The translations under genes and the position numbers were made by a program. A stretch of 22,542 nucleotides of DNA, taken from an uncultured Oscillospiraceae bacterium (GTDB lineage: Bacteria > Bacillota > Clostridia > Oscillospirales > Ruminococcaceae). Below, in pieces: positions 7,380 to 13,956 of this stretch. The notes under the pieces were generated by a model. It was not told where the DNA came from. It saw only the letters and a list, made by a program, of their open reading frames with translations, and did not search any database. Every line of letters begins with the position of its first letter. Positions within the stretch are counted from its first letter, which is position 1. The stretch is taken from assembly GCA_910587465.1 (NCBI GenBank), contig CAJUMS010000045.1, positions 1-22,542 of the forward strand. Reading direction: 5' to 3'.

Positions 7380-7408
7380 TAGACATAAAATGAAAACCGT
7401 GATATAGT
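7380..7408 (+). promoter_or_regulatory. Promoter of the XRE regulator gene
   Basis: TAGACA (7380-7385), 17 bases, TATAGT (7403-7408), followed by AAAGGAGGA at about 7417-7424 and the ATG at 7433. An imperfect palindrome TGTCAAA-N4-TTTGATA (7364-7381) overlaps the -35 and could be an autoregulatory operator. Confidence 0.55.
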
Positions 7409-7432
7409 GGAAGTGAAAGGAGGACCAACCCG

Positions 7433-7840
7433 ATGGAGATAGGAAAAAAGCTGAGAGATGCAAGAGCGACATGCGGTCTGACACAGGAGCAAGCAGCCGA
7501 TAAACTGTATGTGACGCGGCAGACAGTGTCAAACTGGGAGAACGAAAAAACCTACCCCGATATCGTAAGCATAGTCAGAATATCCGAACTGTACGATATC
7601 AGTTTAGACGAGCTTCTCAAAGGAGATGATGAAATGATGAAACATTTAGAGGAAACAACAAACGTCGTAAATAACGGCAAACGCCTGTTCGCGGCGGTCA
7701 TACTGAACATTGTCGTAATGGTCACTATGTTTACCGCAGCTCTGTTCCTGCCGGACAAAACGTACATTACAGCATGCGTATTCTGTCTTGCATTGATAAG
7801 TACTGCTTTTTTGGTGTATGAGATAGTCAAGAAAATATGA
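7433..7840 (+). CDS. XRE-family regulator with C-terminal membrane segments
   Basis: This 135-residue protein has an N-terminal Cro/C1 helix-turn-helix (residues about 5-62; the core is LTQEQAADKLYVTRQTVSNWE, ending YDISLDELLKGDD) and two predicted transmembrane helices at about 85-106 and 110-131. The HTH-plus-membrane-tail type is common in Firmicutes and usually sits beside the small membrane protein genes it controls or interacts with. AAAGGAGGA precedes the ATG. The next gene starts 8 bases later with its own GAGGTG, so the two form an operon. The signal sensed is unknown. The partner gene is frameshifted, so the module may no longer be functional. Confidence 0.9.
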   Translation: MEIGKKLRDARATCGLTQEQAADKLYVTRQTVSNWENEKTYPDIVSIVRISELYDISLDELLKGDDEMMKHLEETTNVVNNGKRLFAAVILNIVVMVTMFTAALFLPDKTYITACVFCLALISTAFLVYEIVKKI

Positions 7841-7848
7841 GGTGAATT

Positions 7849-8159
7849 ATGGGTATATACATTAATGCGGCAGGCGTGGCGGTTTCTCTGGTAGGCGGCA
7901 TATTCTCAACGTATCAATTATACAAGCTGGTAAAGACCGACGCGGCTTGCAGAGGGATAAAAAATCCCAGTCTTTGGGGAACTCTCGCGGCAAGCGGAAA
8001 CAATCAGTCGGGAATAATCCTGTATCTTATTTGCAGGAGGCGCTATCCGATAATAAGCGTTACCGACGAGCAGCGAACATTTATGAAAAATTCTCCGTGG
8101 GGCTGGTATTCCTTGTTATCGGAGTGGCTGCCTGCGTCTGGGGAACGGTTCTTCTGTAA
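7849..8159 (+). pseudogene. Small membrane protein gene with a -1 frameshift
   Basis: The first frame gives an N-terminal membrane helix (about residues 4-26, GVAVSLVGGIFSTYQLYKLVK), then a conserved-looking stretch SLWGTLAASGNNQSGIILYLI and TDEQRTFM. At the run of five A (8086-8090) that frame stops making sense (KNSPWGWYS), while the -1 frame continues as EKFSVGLVFLVIGVAACVWGTVLL, a typical final membrane helix ending at a TAA at 8157-8159. Adding one A restores a single protein of about 103 residues. This is either a one-base loss in a homopolymer, a sequencing or assembly error, or less likely programmed -1 slippage. It follows the XRE gene by 8 bases with GAGGTG before the ATG. The family is not named; it looks like a two- or three-helix membrane protein. 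Confidence 0.75.
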
Positions 8160-8164
8160 TAAAA

Positions 8165-8207
8165 AGCCTGTGTCATGAGACCTACCCTCACCGACACGGG
8201 CTATATT
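8165..8207 (+). terminator. Intrinsic terminator after the XRE module
   Basis: AGCCTGTGTC (8165-8174) pairs with GACACGGGCT (8193-8202) with one G-U pair, followed by ATATTTTT. It ends the XRE-membrane gene operon. Confidence 0.75.
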
Positions 8208-8326
8208 TTTGATAATGTAACTTTTTAATAATGCCGCTTGTGTAAGCAAAATGACCGCTTATTGAAAAAAAGTGGAAAAATTTTATGGTATAAGGTAAAC
8301 TTGAAGCATGGGGAGGTGAGAGGCAA

Positions 8327-8806
8327 ATGCGTGTGGAGATAAAGATTGACGACGAATACACGGAGTCTAAGATTATAATACTGTCGGACAAAAGATTGGC
8401 GCGCCTATCGAAATTACGATTAACCATATAATCACAGTCGCGATCTCGCTTGTCAGAAACGACGGCAGTTTTTACCCCATTGTGCCGTTGCTGATAGAGC
8501 AATGCGGCAGCGAAATAAATGCTGTTACCCTTCAAACCGTATGCATGCTGCTCTATGGGGCGGTATGTCGGCGATATGGGAAAAGGAAAGAGTCTGTTGC
8601 GAACGACGATCACACACCTGATTGTCTGCTCCGCGGCAACCTTCCCCGCCGCGTATTCTCTGCAGTGGATGCCGCATAACGCCGCAGGTATACTCGGATA
8701 TTTCGGATTATTCCTCGCCATCTATGTGGTAATATGGATATCGCAGTATTTGACAATAAACCGGCGTATCGGACAGATAAACGGCAAGGTACGCAGACAG
8801 AAATAG
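8327..8806 (+). pseudogene. Decayed LytTR-DUF3021 gene pair fused by deletion
   Basis: The ATG at 8327, with GGGAGGTGAG upstream, opens a peptide MRVEIKIDDEYTESKIIILSDK typical of the first ~22 residues of LytTR DNA-binding regulators, and then homology stops. From about 8395 the sequence encodes a DUF3021 four-helix membrane protein lacking its N-terminus, spread over three frames: IGAPIEITINHIITVAISLV through SEINAVTLQT (8395 to about 8540), then AALWGGMSAIWEKE (about 8547-8588), then SLLRTTITHLI through a final helix FLAIYVVIWIS to the TAG at 8806. LytTR and DUF3021 genes are normally adjacent, so a deletion of several hundred bases probably removed most of the regulator plus the start of its partner, followed by two small frameshifts. 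It is not expected to make a functional product. Confidence 0.8.
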
Positions 8807-8812
8807 ACAGTA

Positions 8813-8843
8813 AAAAAGTCCAAGCTATCCGCTTGGACTTTTT
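8813..8843. terminator. Bidirectional intrinsic terminator
   Basis: AAAAAGTCCAAGC (8813-8825) pairs perfectly with GCTTGGACTTTTT (8831-8843) around a TATCC loop. It has a T run in both directions and separates the DUF3021 remnant from the converging end of the rnf operon. Confidence 0.92.
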
Positions 8844-8849
8844 AAATGC

Positions 8850-9659
8850 TTATTGACATTCGGGCAGCGAAGTTATGCACTTTCTCGGGCAAGCCGCCGC
8901 GCACGTTCCACAACCCGTACACTTCGAATAATCGATAGTAGCATGGTTGTCGGAAACGGTGATAGCACCCTCTGGGCACTTCTTCTCGCATATCTTGCAG
9001 CCGATACAGCTGTTCTTGCAGATATCCTTCGCGACCTTTCCGATGTCCTTGGAGGAACACCGCACGTCGACCTTCTGCTTTGCGGGGTGGATAACGATAA
9101 GGTGATTTGGACACGCCGCCACGCACTTTCCACAAGCAACACACTTTGCGGGATTGACAACAGCAACGCCGTTGATTATAGAGATAGCGTTTTCGGGGCA
9201 AACCGCGACACAGTCACCGTAGCCGTCGCAACCGGTGCGGCAGTTGCCCTTGCCGTTATAGAAGCGCTCGGTAGCCGCGCAGGACGGCGTTCCGATAAAG
9301 CTGTAACGTTCCTCTGTCGCGCCCTTGCAGCCGTTGCAGCGCACAAACGCAACCTCCTTTTCGCTCACTAGCGCCTCCTGACCCATTATCGCCGCTATCT
9401 TCTCGGCAGCGGCAGCTCCGCCGGGCTTGCACTTGTTGTTGGGAGCCTCGCCCGCCGCGACCGCCTTTGCATAACCCTCGCAGCCCGAATAGCCGCACGC
9501 GCCGCAGTTTGCGTTCGGGAGAGCCTCGGCGATCTTCGCTACCGTCTCGTCCGTCTCGACCGCCAGGAACTTCGAACCGAGCAGCAGCAGTCCGCCCGCC
9601 GCCGCACCGATCACCGCAAAAATAATTACGGGAAGAACATAAGTCATAAATATCTCCAT
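8850..9659 (-). CDS. rnfB: Rnf complex subunit RnfB (multi-FeS electron carrier)
   Basis: RnfB takes electrons from reduced ferredoxin and passes them into the membrane part of the ferredoxin:NAD+ oxidoreductase. This 269-residue protein has one N-terminal membrane anchor (about 7-30), then an ANCGACGYSGC type cluster (C52, C55, C60, C77), CNGC at 108-111, and four further cysteine groups: C140/144/150/154 (CxxxCx5CxxxC), C173-183, C218-228 and C247-257, each of the last three CxxCxxCxxxCP. That is a high cluster count, as in other clostridial RnfB. The ATG overlaps the rnfA stop by one base (TAATG), with GGAGGTG just upstream. It is the last gene of the operon, directly before a terminator. 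Confidence 0.96.
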   Translation of the reverse strand: MEIFMTYVLPVIIFAVIGAAAGGLLLLGSKFLAVETDETVAKIAEALPNANCGACGYSGCEGYAKAVAAGEAPNNKCKPGGAAAAEKIAAIMGQEALVSEKEVAFVRCNGCKGATEERYSFIGTPSCAATERFYNGKGNCRTGCDGYGDCVAVCPENAISIINGVAVVNPAKCVACGKCVAACPNHLIVIHPAKQKVDVRCSSKDIGKVAKDICKNSCIGCKICEKKCPEGAITVSDNHATIDYSKCTGCGTCAAACPRKCITSLPECQ

Positions 9660-10264
9660 TATGCACCTCCGAAAAGTCCGTCAACCAATCCGCCAAAGCC
9701 GACAAACGATAAGGACACGATAGACGCCGCCACAAGGGTTATCGGCATACCCGCAAACGCCTTGGGAACGCTGCAGCGCTCAAGACGTCCGCGGACTCCC
9801 GAAAAGATCAGCATGGCGATCATAAAGCCGAGACCAGCACCGAGCGCATTGATAATGCTCTCAAGGAAGTTGTAGCCCTCGTCAATATTCAGCAGCGTAA
9901 CGCCGAGAACCGCGCAGTTTGTTGTGATAAGCGGCAGATACACGCCCAGCGACTTATACAGCGCGGGAATGTATTTTTTCAGCACCATTTCAATCATCTG
10001 CACGAACAGCGCAATAATGAGGATAAACAGTATCGTGTTCAGGTATTCCAAATGCATCGGAACAAGGAACATATGATACAGCGGATACGTCGCGGCAGTC
10101 GCACAAACCATTACCGCCGTTACCGCGCAGCCCATTCCGAGCGATCCGCTAGAGGTCTTGGAAACGCCGAGAAACGGGCATATACCGAGGAACTTCGACA
10201 ACACGAAGTTATCCGTCAGAATACCCGTGAGGAGAATTATCATCATACTTTTTGCAAGCTCCAT
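9659..10264 (-). CDS. rnfA: Rnf complex membrane subunit RnfA
   Basis: This 201-residue integral membrane protein has about six transmembrane helices. It is one of the two homologous subunits (RnfA/RnfE, NqrE/NqrD) that form the membrane core and hold a [2Fe-2S] cluster between them. The expected cysteines are in LGICPFLGV (C29) and ITTNCAVLGV (C117). LTDNFVLSKFLGICPF and YLPLITTNCAVLG are family signatures. Translation begins at an ATG sharing one base with the rnfE stop, preceded by GGAGGAG. Neighbours on both sides are Rnf subunits, leaving no doubt about the role. Confidence 0.97.
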   Translation of the reverse strand: MELAKSMMIILLTGILTDNFVLSKFLGICPFLGVSKTSSGSLGMGCAVTAVMVCATAATYPLYHMFLVPMHLEYLNTILFILIIALFVQMIEMVLKKYIPALYKSLGVYLPLITTNCAVLGVTLLNIDEGYNFLESIINALGAGLGFMIAMLIFSGVRGRLERCSVPKAFAGMPITLVAASIVSLSFVGFGGLVDGLFGGA

Positions 10265-10971
10265 TACTTATTCTCCTCCTTTTCCGTATTTTCAACAGAA
10301 TTTTCCGCCTTTGCGACGCTAATGCAGCTGTCTCTGTTAGGGCAAGCCGCACAGCCCGTGGCCTCGGGGGGCTTGCGGTTGGCAATCTTGTTCACAAGGG
10401 CGATAACGCAGCCGAGCACGAAAAAACCTCCCGCGGGCAGCACGAATATCGTCATTGGCTTGATCGCCTCCTGTGCCGCCTCGGGGATAAGCTCTATGCC
10501 GAACCATGTTCCCGAGCCGAATATCTCACGTATCGAGCCTACCGCCAGCAGCGCCAGCGTAAAGCCGATGCCCATTCCCACGCCGTCAAGAGCGGACGCG
10601 GCTATGTTATTCTTAGACGCGAACATCTCCGCGCGACCCAGAATGATACAGTTTACCGTAATAAGCGGCAGATAAATTCCCAGCGCGTCATAAACCGCGG
10701 GAACGGACGCCTGCAATATCAGGCTGATAAGCGTTACAAAGCCCGCAATAACAACGATATACGATGGCAGGCGAACCTGTTTGGGGATAAACTTTTTCAG
10801 CAGAGAAATTACAACGTTGGAGCAGACAAGCACAAACGTCGCCGCCGCGCCCATTCCGATAGCGTTGCTCGCCATGGTAGTGATAGCTAAGGTCGGGCAC
10901 ATTCCGAGCAACGTTACCAGCGTCGGGTTTTCCTTGATCAGTCCCTTGGTAAATTCCTTTAAATAGCTCAC
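10264..10971 (-). CDS. rnfE: Rnf complex membrane subunit RnfE
   Basis: This is the partner of RnfA, with about six membrane helices. The conserved cysteines are in LLGMCPTLAIT (C25) and ITVNCIILGRAEMFA (C108), the sites expected to share the membrane-embedded [2Fe-2S] cluster. The start is a GTG at 10971, chosen because GGAGGTGAG lies 9 bases upstream and the protein begins SYLKEFTKGLIKENPTLV as in homologues; GTGA overlaps the rnfG stop. The soluble C-terminal tail of about 35 residues contains three extra cysteines, C207-x2-C210-x5-C216, then an acidic, lysine-rich end, which is more than the minimal family length needs. Confidence 0.96.
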   Translation of the reverse strand: MSYLKEFTKGLIKENPTLVTLLGMCPTLAITTMASNAIGMGAAATFVLVCSNVVISLLKKFIPKQVRLPSYIVVIAGFVTLISLILQASVPAVYDALGIYLPLITVNCIILGRAEMFASKNNIAASALDGVGMGIGFTLALLAVGSIREIFGSGTWFGIELIPEAAQEAIKPMTIFVLPAGGFFVLGCVIALVNKIANRKPPEATGCAACPNRDSCISVAKAENSVENTEKEENK

Positions 10972-11576
10972 TGTGCCTCACCTCCTACTGTTTTAAACGC
11001 TTCAAGCGCAATATTTACCGCATTCGCAACGCCCTTTGACGAGAACGTCGCCGACGTTACCGCCTGAACCTCGCCAGCGGCTGACGGCGCGGTCTTAACG
11101 ATAGTTGCCTTGTCCGAAATTCCTTTGAAATTATCGAGAAATTTCGGATCGTTGGTGTTCGTACCGAGACCCGGAGTTTCCTCGCCGACGGATACTATCG
11201 CTACTCCCGCGACCACTCCGTCCTTAACTCCAACCATAATGTCAAAGCCTTTCTTGTAACCCTTTACAAGACACTCGAACGCCAAACTGCCGTCGCTCTT
11301 TTTCCTGATGACCTTTGCTATATCAAGACCCGCATCGGTCAGCTTTTTGCCGATCTCGGTCGGTACGTTTTCGTTATTTTCGTTCTTGATAACAAGCGGT
11401 ACGATCTCGTAATCGTCCTTTGTGCCGCCGTAAATAGCCGTTACGGCAGCCGCCTGCTTATCCGTGAGGATATTCGTGGTATCGACGTAGGTAAGATTAT
11501 AAACCACTATGATAAGCCCAGAAATAATTGCCGCGATAAGCGCGAGCACATAAACGGGTTTGAGTTTTTCCATCAT
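10968..11576 (-). CDS. rnfG: Rnf complex FMN-binding subunit RnfG
   Basis: This 202-residue subunit has one N-terminal membrane helix (about 8-28) and an extracytoplasmic FMN-binding domain. The covalent flavin site is the threonine in VTSATFSSKGV (T177); this is the SATxS variant of the more common SGATxT/S motif. VSVGEETPGLGT near residue 129 is the second family signature. Two ATG codons in tandem (11576 and 11573) follow GGAGGG; the first overlaps the rnfD stop as ATGA. It passes electrons between the FMN of RnfD and the NADH-side cofactors. Confidence 0.95.
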   Translation of the reverse strand: MMEKLKPVYVLALIAAIISGLIIVVYNLTYVDTTNILTDKQAAAVTAIYGGTKDDYEIVPLVIKNENNENVPTEIGKKLTDAGLDIAKVIRKKSDGSLAFECLVKGYKKGFDIMVGVKDGVVAGVAIVSVGEETPGLGTNTNDPKFLDNFKGISDKATIVKTAPSAAGEVQAVTSATFSSKGVANAVNIALEAFKTVGGEAQ

Positions 11577-12523
11577 TGCTTACCCTCCTTTTTCGGCTTA
11601 ACGGCACCGAGTGCTCTCGGAGCTGTATATCTGTCGATAAGAGGAGTAAGGCAGTTCATTGCCAAAATGGAGAATGAAACACCCTCGGGCATTGACGCAT
11701 ATTGACGTATCGCGAATGTGATAAGTCCGCACCCCACACCGAATATTATTTTGCCCTTTGTTGTCAGCGGAGTTGTCGCGTAGTCGGTCGCCATAAAGAA
11801 CGCGCCCAGAACCAGACCGCCCGACATCAGCTGATACAGCATAAAGTTCAAGTCGCAGCCACCGTAGAAGAACGACAGCACCGCCACCGTGCCGATGAAG
11901 CATATCGGCGTAGCGGGACGTATCAGCCCGATAAACATCAGGTACAGACCGCCAAGAAGCAGCGCCGCGATACAGGTCTCGCCCAGACAACCCGCACGGA
12001 AGCCGAAGAACATATCCGGCATCGACGGGAGCGTCTCCGCAGCAAGCGGCGTAGCAGACACAGTCGCGTCCACGCCCTCTTTCCACGAGAACGGCGCGGT
12101 CCACTTGGTCATTGCGCCCGCGAACGACATCATAAGCACTATTCTCGCGGTTATCGCGGGGTTCGCGAAGTTCTGACCGATGCCGCCGAACAGGCACTTC
12201 ACGATAACGATAGCCACGAAGCAGCCGATTATCGCCATATAAACGGGAAGGTCAACGGGCAGATTGAACGCTAACAGCATACCCGTAACCACCGCCGAAA
12301 GGTCGGAAATGGTATCCTCGCGCTTTGTTATCTTGTTGAACAGAAACTCCAGCAGCACGCACGACGTGCAGCAGATGACCGTCAGCAGCAACGCCTTAAT
12401 TCCGAATATGTATGTGGACATAACGAGCGCGGGGCAAAGCGCGATAATTACGTTCAGCATTATCTTCTGCGTAGTCCACGCGCTGCGTATATGCGGCGAC
12501 GACTCAACAAACAATTTATTCAT
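11573..12523 (-). CDS. rnfD: Rnf complex membrane subunit RnfD
   Basis: This 316-residue integral membrane protein (eight to ten helices) is the putative ion-translocating subunit. The covalent FMN site is the threonine in VSATPLA (T158), located in the extracytoplasmic loop, and GGIGQNFANPAITAR (about 113-127) is a family signature. FMATDYATTPLT in the C-terminal half corresponds to the conserved MATDxxTxPxT region. The ATG is preceded by GAGGTGGGG and lies 10 bases after the rnfC stop. Length is slightly below the roughly 320-350 of many homologues but no motif is missing. Whether H+ or Na+ is moved cannot be read here. Confidence 0.95.
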   Translation of the reverse strand: MNKLFVESSPHIRSAWTTQKIMLNVIIALCPALVMSTYIFGIKALLLTVICCTSCVLLEFLFNKITKREDTISDLSAVVTGMLLAFNLPVDLPVYMAIIGCFVAIVIVKCLFGGIGQNFANPAITARIVLMMSFAGAMTKWTAPFSWKEGVDATVSATPLAAETLPSMPDMFFGFRAGCLGETCIAALLLGGLYLMFIGLIRPATPICFIGTVAVLSFFYGGCDLNFMLYQLMSGGLVLGAFFMATDYATTPLTTKGKIIFGVGCGLITFAIRQYASMPEGVSFSILAMNCLTPLIDRYTAPRALGAVKPKKEGKQ

Positions 12524-12533
12524 TTACCCCACC

Positions 12534-13838
12534 TCACTTTCCTTGTTGTTTCGCTTTGCTCTGCCGCAGGAAATCCTTGGCGAGCTGATTTTTCTCGGCC
12601 AGCTGACGCTTCGCGGGGCAGACGAAGCTGCACGCGCCGCAGTTCATGCAGAGATTTATCTTGAGCTTTTCCAGCGCCTCCGCGTCGCGAGCGTCATACG
12701 CGCTCTCAAGCTCGGTCGGCATAAGGTTGACCGAGCAGGCTCTCACGCAGCGTCCGCAGCGGATACACGCGCTCTGCTTGTGCTCCTTTGTGCCGCCGAA
12801 CAGCAGCACCGCATTGTTGGTCTTGCCGAGCGGAGTATCGGGATCAAACGCGCACGCGCCCATCATCGGTCCGCCGAGGACTATCCTGTCGGGCTGCTTG
12901 CGCACGTCAGCAAAGCCGACAACCGAGTGCAGGAGCGTTCCCACGGGGATAAAAAAGTTCGCGGGGGAGTTCACGATATCGCCGTCTACGGTGATGCGGC
13001 GCTTGACAAGCGGCACACCCGTCTTGACATAGCCGTAAATAAATCCCGCCGTCGATACGTTCATGACCATACAGCCAACATCCGACGGCAGCTTGCCCTC
13101 GCCGACGATACGACCTGTAAGCGTATGTACGAGCACCTTCTCCGCGCCCTGCGGATACGCGCTCGGCAACCTCTGCACGGAAATATTCGGGTAACGTATC
13201 GCAAGCTTTTCGAGCTTAGCGATAGCCTCCGGCTTGTCTGCCTCGATACCGATTATCGCTTTCGGTATCTCCAGCTTAGTCATTACAAGATCAATACCCG
13301 CGAGAACGTTGTCGGAATTCTCGATAAGCTCGCGATAGTCGCTCGTGATATACGGCTCACATTCCGCTCCGTTCAGCAGCAGATAATCAATCTTGACCTT
13401 GCTGCGGTCATATGCCAGCTTTACGTGCGTGGGAAATCCCGCTCCACCCAAGCCAACGGCTCCACTCTCGCGAACTGCCTTAATAAACTCCTCGCGCGTG
13501 TCGACCTTCGGCGGCTTGATATCGGGGGACATTTCGTTCTTATTGTCGTTCGCGATAACGACCGTTTTACACAGCCGCCCTCCGACGTTCATAACGTCCT
13601 TTATCTCCTTGACAATCCCGCTCACCGAAGCGTGAACAGGCGCGGACATAAACGCCTCCGTATCGCCGATCTTCTGCCCGATCTTAACGTTGTCTCCCAC
13701 CGCCACACAGGGCTCGCAGGGGGCGCCTATATGCTGCAGCATACTGATAGCCACTATCTCGGGCATGGGGATCTTTCTGGTCAATTGCTCCGCAGAGCCG
13801 CTGAAATGCGGCAGTCTGACGGAATGCAGTTTACTCAA
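12534..13838 (-). CDS. rnfC: Rnf complex NADH-binding subunit RnfC
   Basis: RnfC is the cytoplasmic subunit that reduces NAD+. The 434-residue protein has an N-terminal lipoyl-like/barrel-sandwich region (FMSAPVHASVSGIVKEI), a Rossmann-like nucleotide and FMN domain with GLGGAGFPTHVK (129-140) and NGAECEPY (156-163), an SLBB domain, and two [4Fe-4S] ferredoxin motifs: CIRCGRCVRAC (358-368) and CMNCGACSFVC (397-407). The start appears to be a TTG at 13838. No ATG or GTG in frame fits the homologous N-terminus MSKLHSVRLPHFSG, and AAAGGA lies about 12 bases upstream. It is the first gene of the rnfCDGEAB operon. A Rex-like palindrome and a hairpin lie in the 118-base gap before it. Confidence 0.95.
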   Translation of the reverse strand: MSKLHSVRLPHFSGSAEQLTRKIPMPEIVAISMLQHIGAPCEPCVAVGDNVKIGQKIGDTEAFMSAPVHASVSGIVKEIKDVMNVGGRLCKTVVIANDNKNEMSPDIKPPKVDTREEFIKAVRESGAVGLGGAGFPTHVKLAYDRSKVKIDYLLLNGAECEPYITSDYRELIENSDNVLAGIDLVMTKLEIPKAIIGIEADKPEAIAKLEKLAIRYPNISVQRLPSAYPQGAEKVLVHTLTGRIVGEGKLPSDVGCMVMNVSTAGFIYGYVKTGVPLVKRRITVDGDIVNSPANFFIPVGTLLHSVVGFADVRKQPDRIVLGGPMMGACAFDPDTPLGKTNNAVLLFGGTKEHKQSACIRCGRCVRACSVNLMPTELESAYDARDAEALEKLKINLCMNCGACSFVCPAKRQLAEKNQLAKDFLRQSKAKQQGK

Positions 13839-13867
13839 AATTCACCAATCCTTTCTTACATTTTTCA

Positions 13868-13885
13868 TAGTTAAAAAATTCACAC
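13868..13885. promoter_or_regulatory. Candidate Rex-type operator before rnfC
   Basis: TAGTTAA-AAAA-TTCACAC fits the Rex consensus TTGTKAA-N4-TTMACAA with two mismatches at the outer positions. It lies 30-47 bases upstream of the rnfC start. Rex is the NADH/NAD+-responsive repressor of fermentation and energy genes in Gram-positive bacteria, so control of an NAD+-reducing complex is plausible. Binding is inferred from the motif only. Confidence 0.4.
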
Positions 13886-13895
13886 TCTCAGTAGC

Positions 13896-13941
13896 AGTCT
13901 TAAACCGCCGTTCGGCTAAGCACGAGCGACGGTTTAAGACT
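13896..13941. repeat. Long inverted repeat between the ATPase gene and rnfC
   Basis: AGTCTTAAACCGCCG (13896-13910) pairs with CGACGGTTTAAGACT (13927-13941), with one mismatch, around a 16-base loop. On the minus strand it follows the ATPase stop by 15 bases, but the nearest T run is about 17 bases beyond the stem. It is therefore not a textbook terminator; it could be a weak terminator, an attenuator or an RNA-processing site. Confidence 0.65.
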
Positions 13942-13956
13942 TGACTATAATAAACA

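Noticed and set aside
8081..8095. Programmed -1 ribosomal frameshift signal
   Set aside because: The run is only five A, does not make a proper X-XXY-YYZ heptamer in the zero frame, and no strong downstream pseudoknot is seen, so mutation or error is likelier.
12264..13874. A 536-codon open frame on the plus strand opposite rnfC and the rnfD start
   Set aside because: It is antisense to rnfC, which has full motif support. Its product is Arg/His/Leu-rich with no domain, and it arises from codon bias on the other strand.
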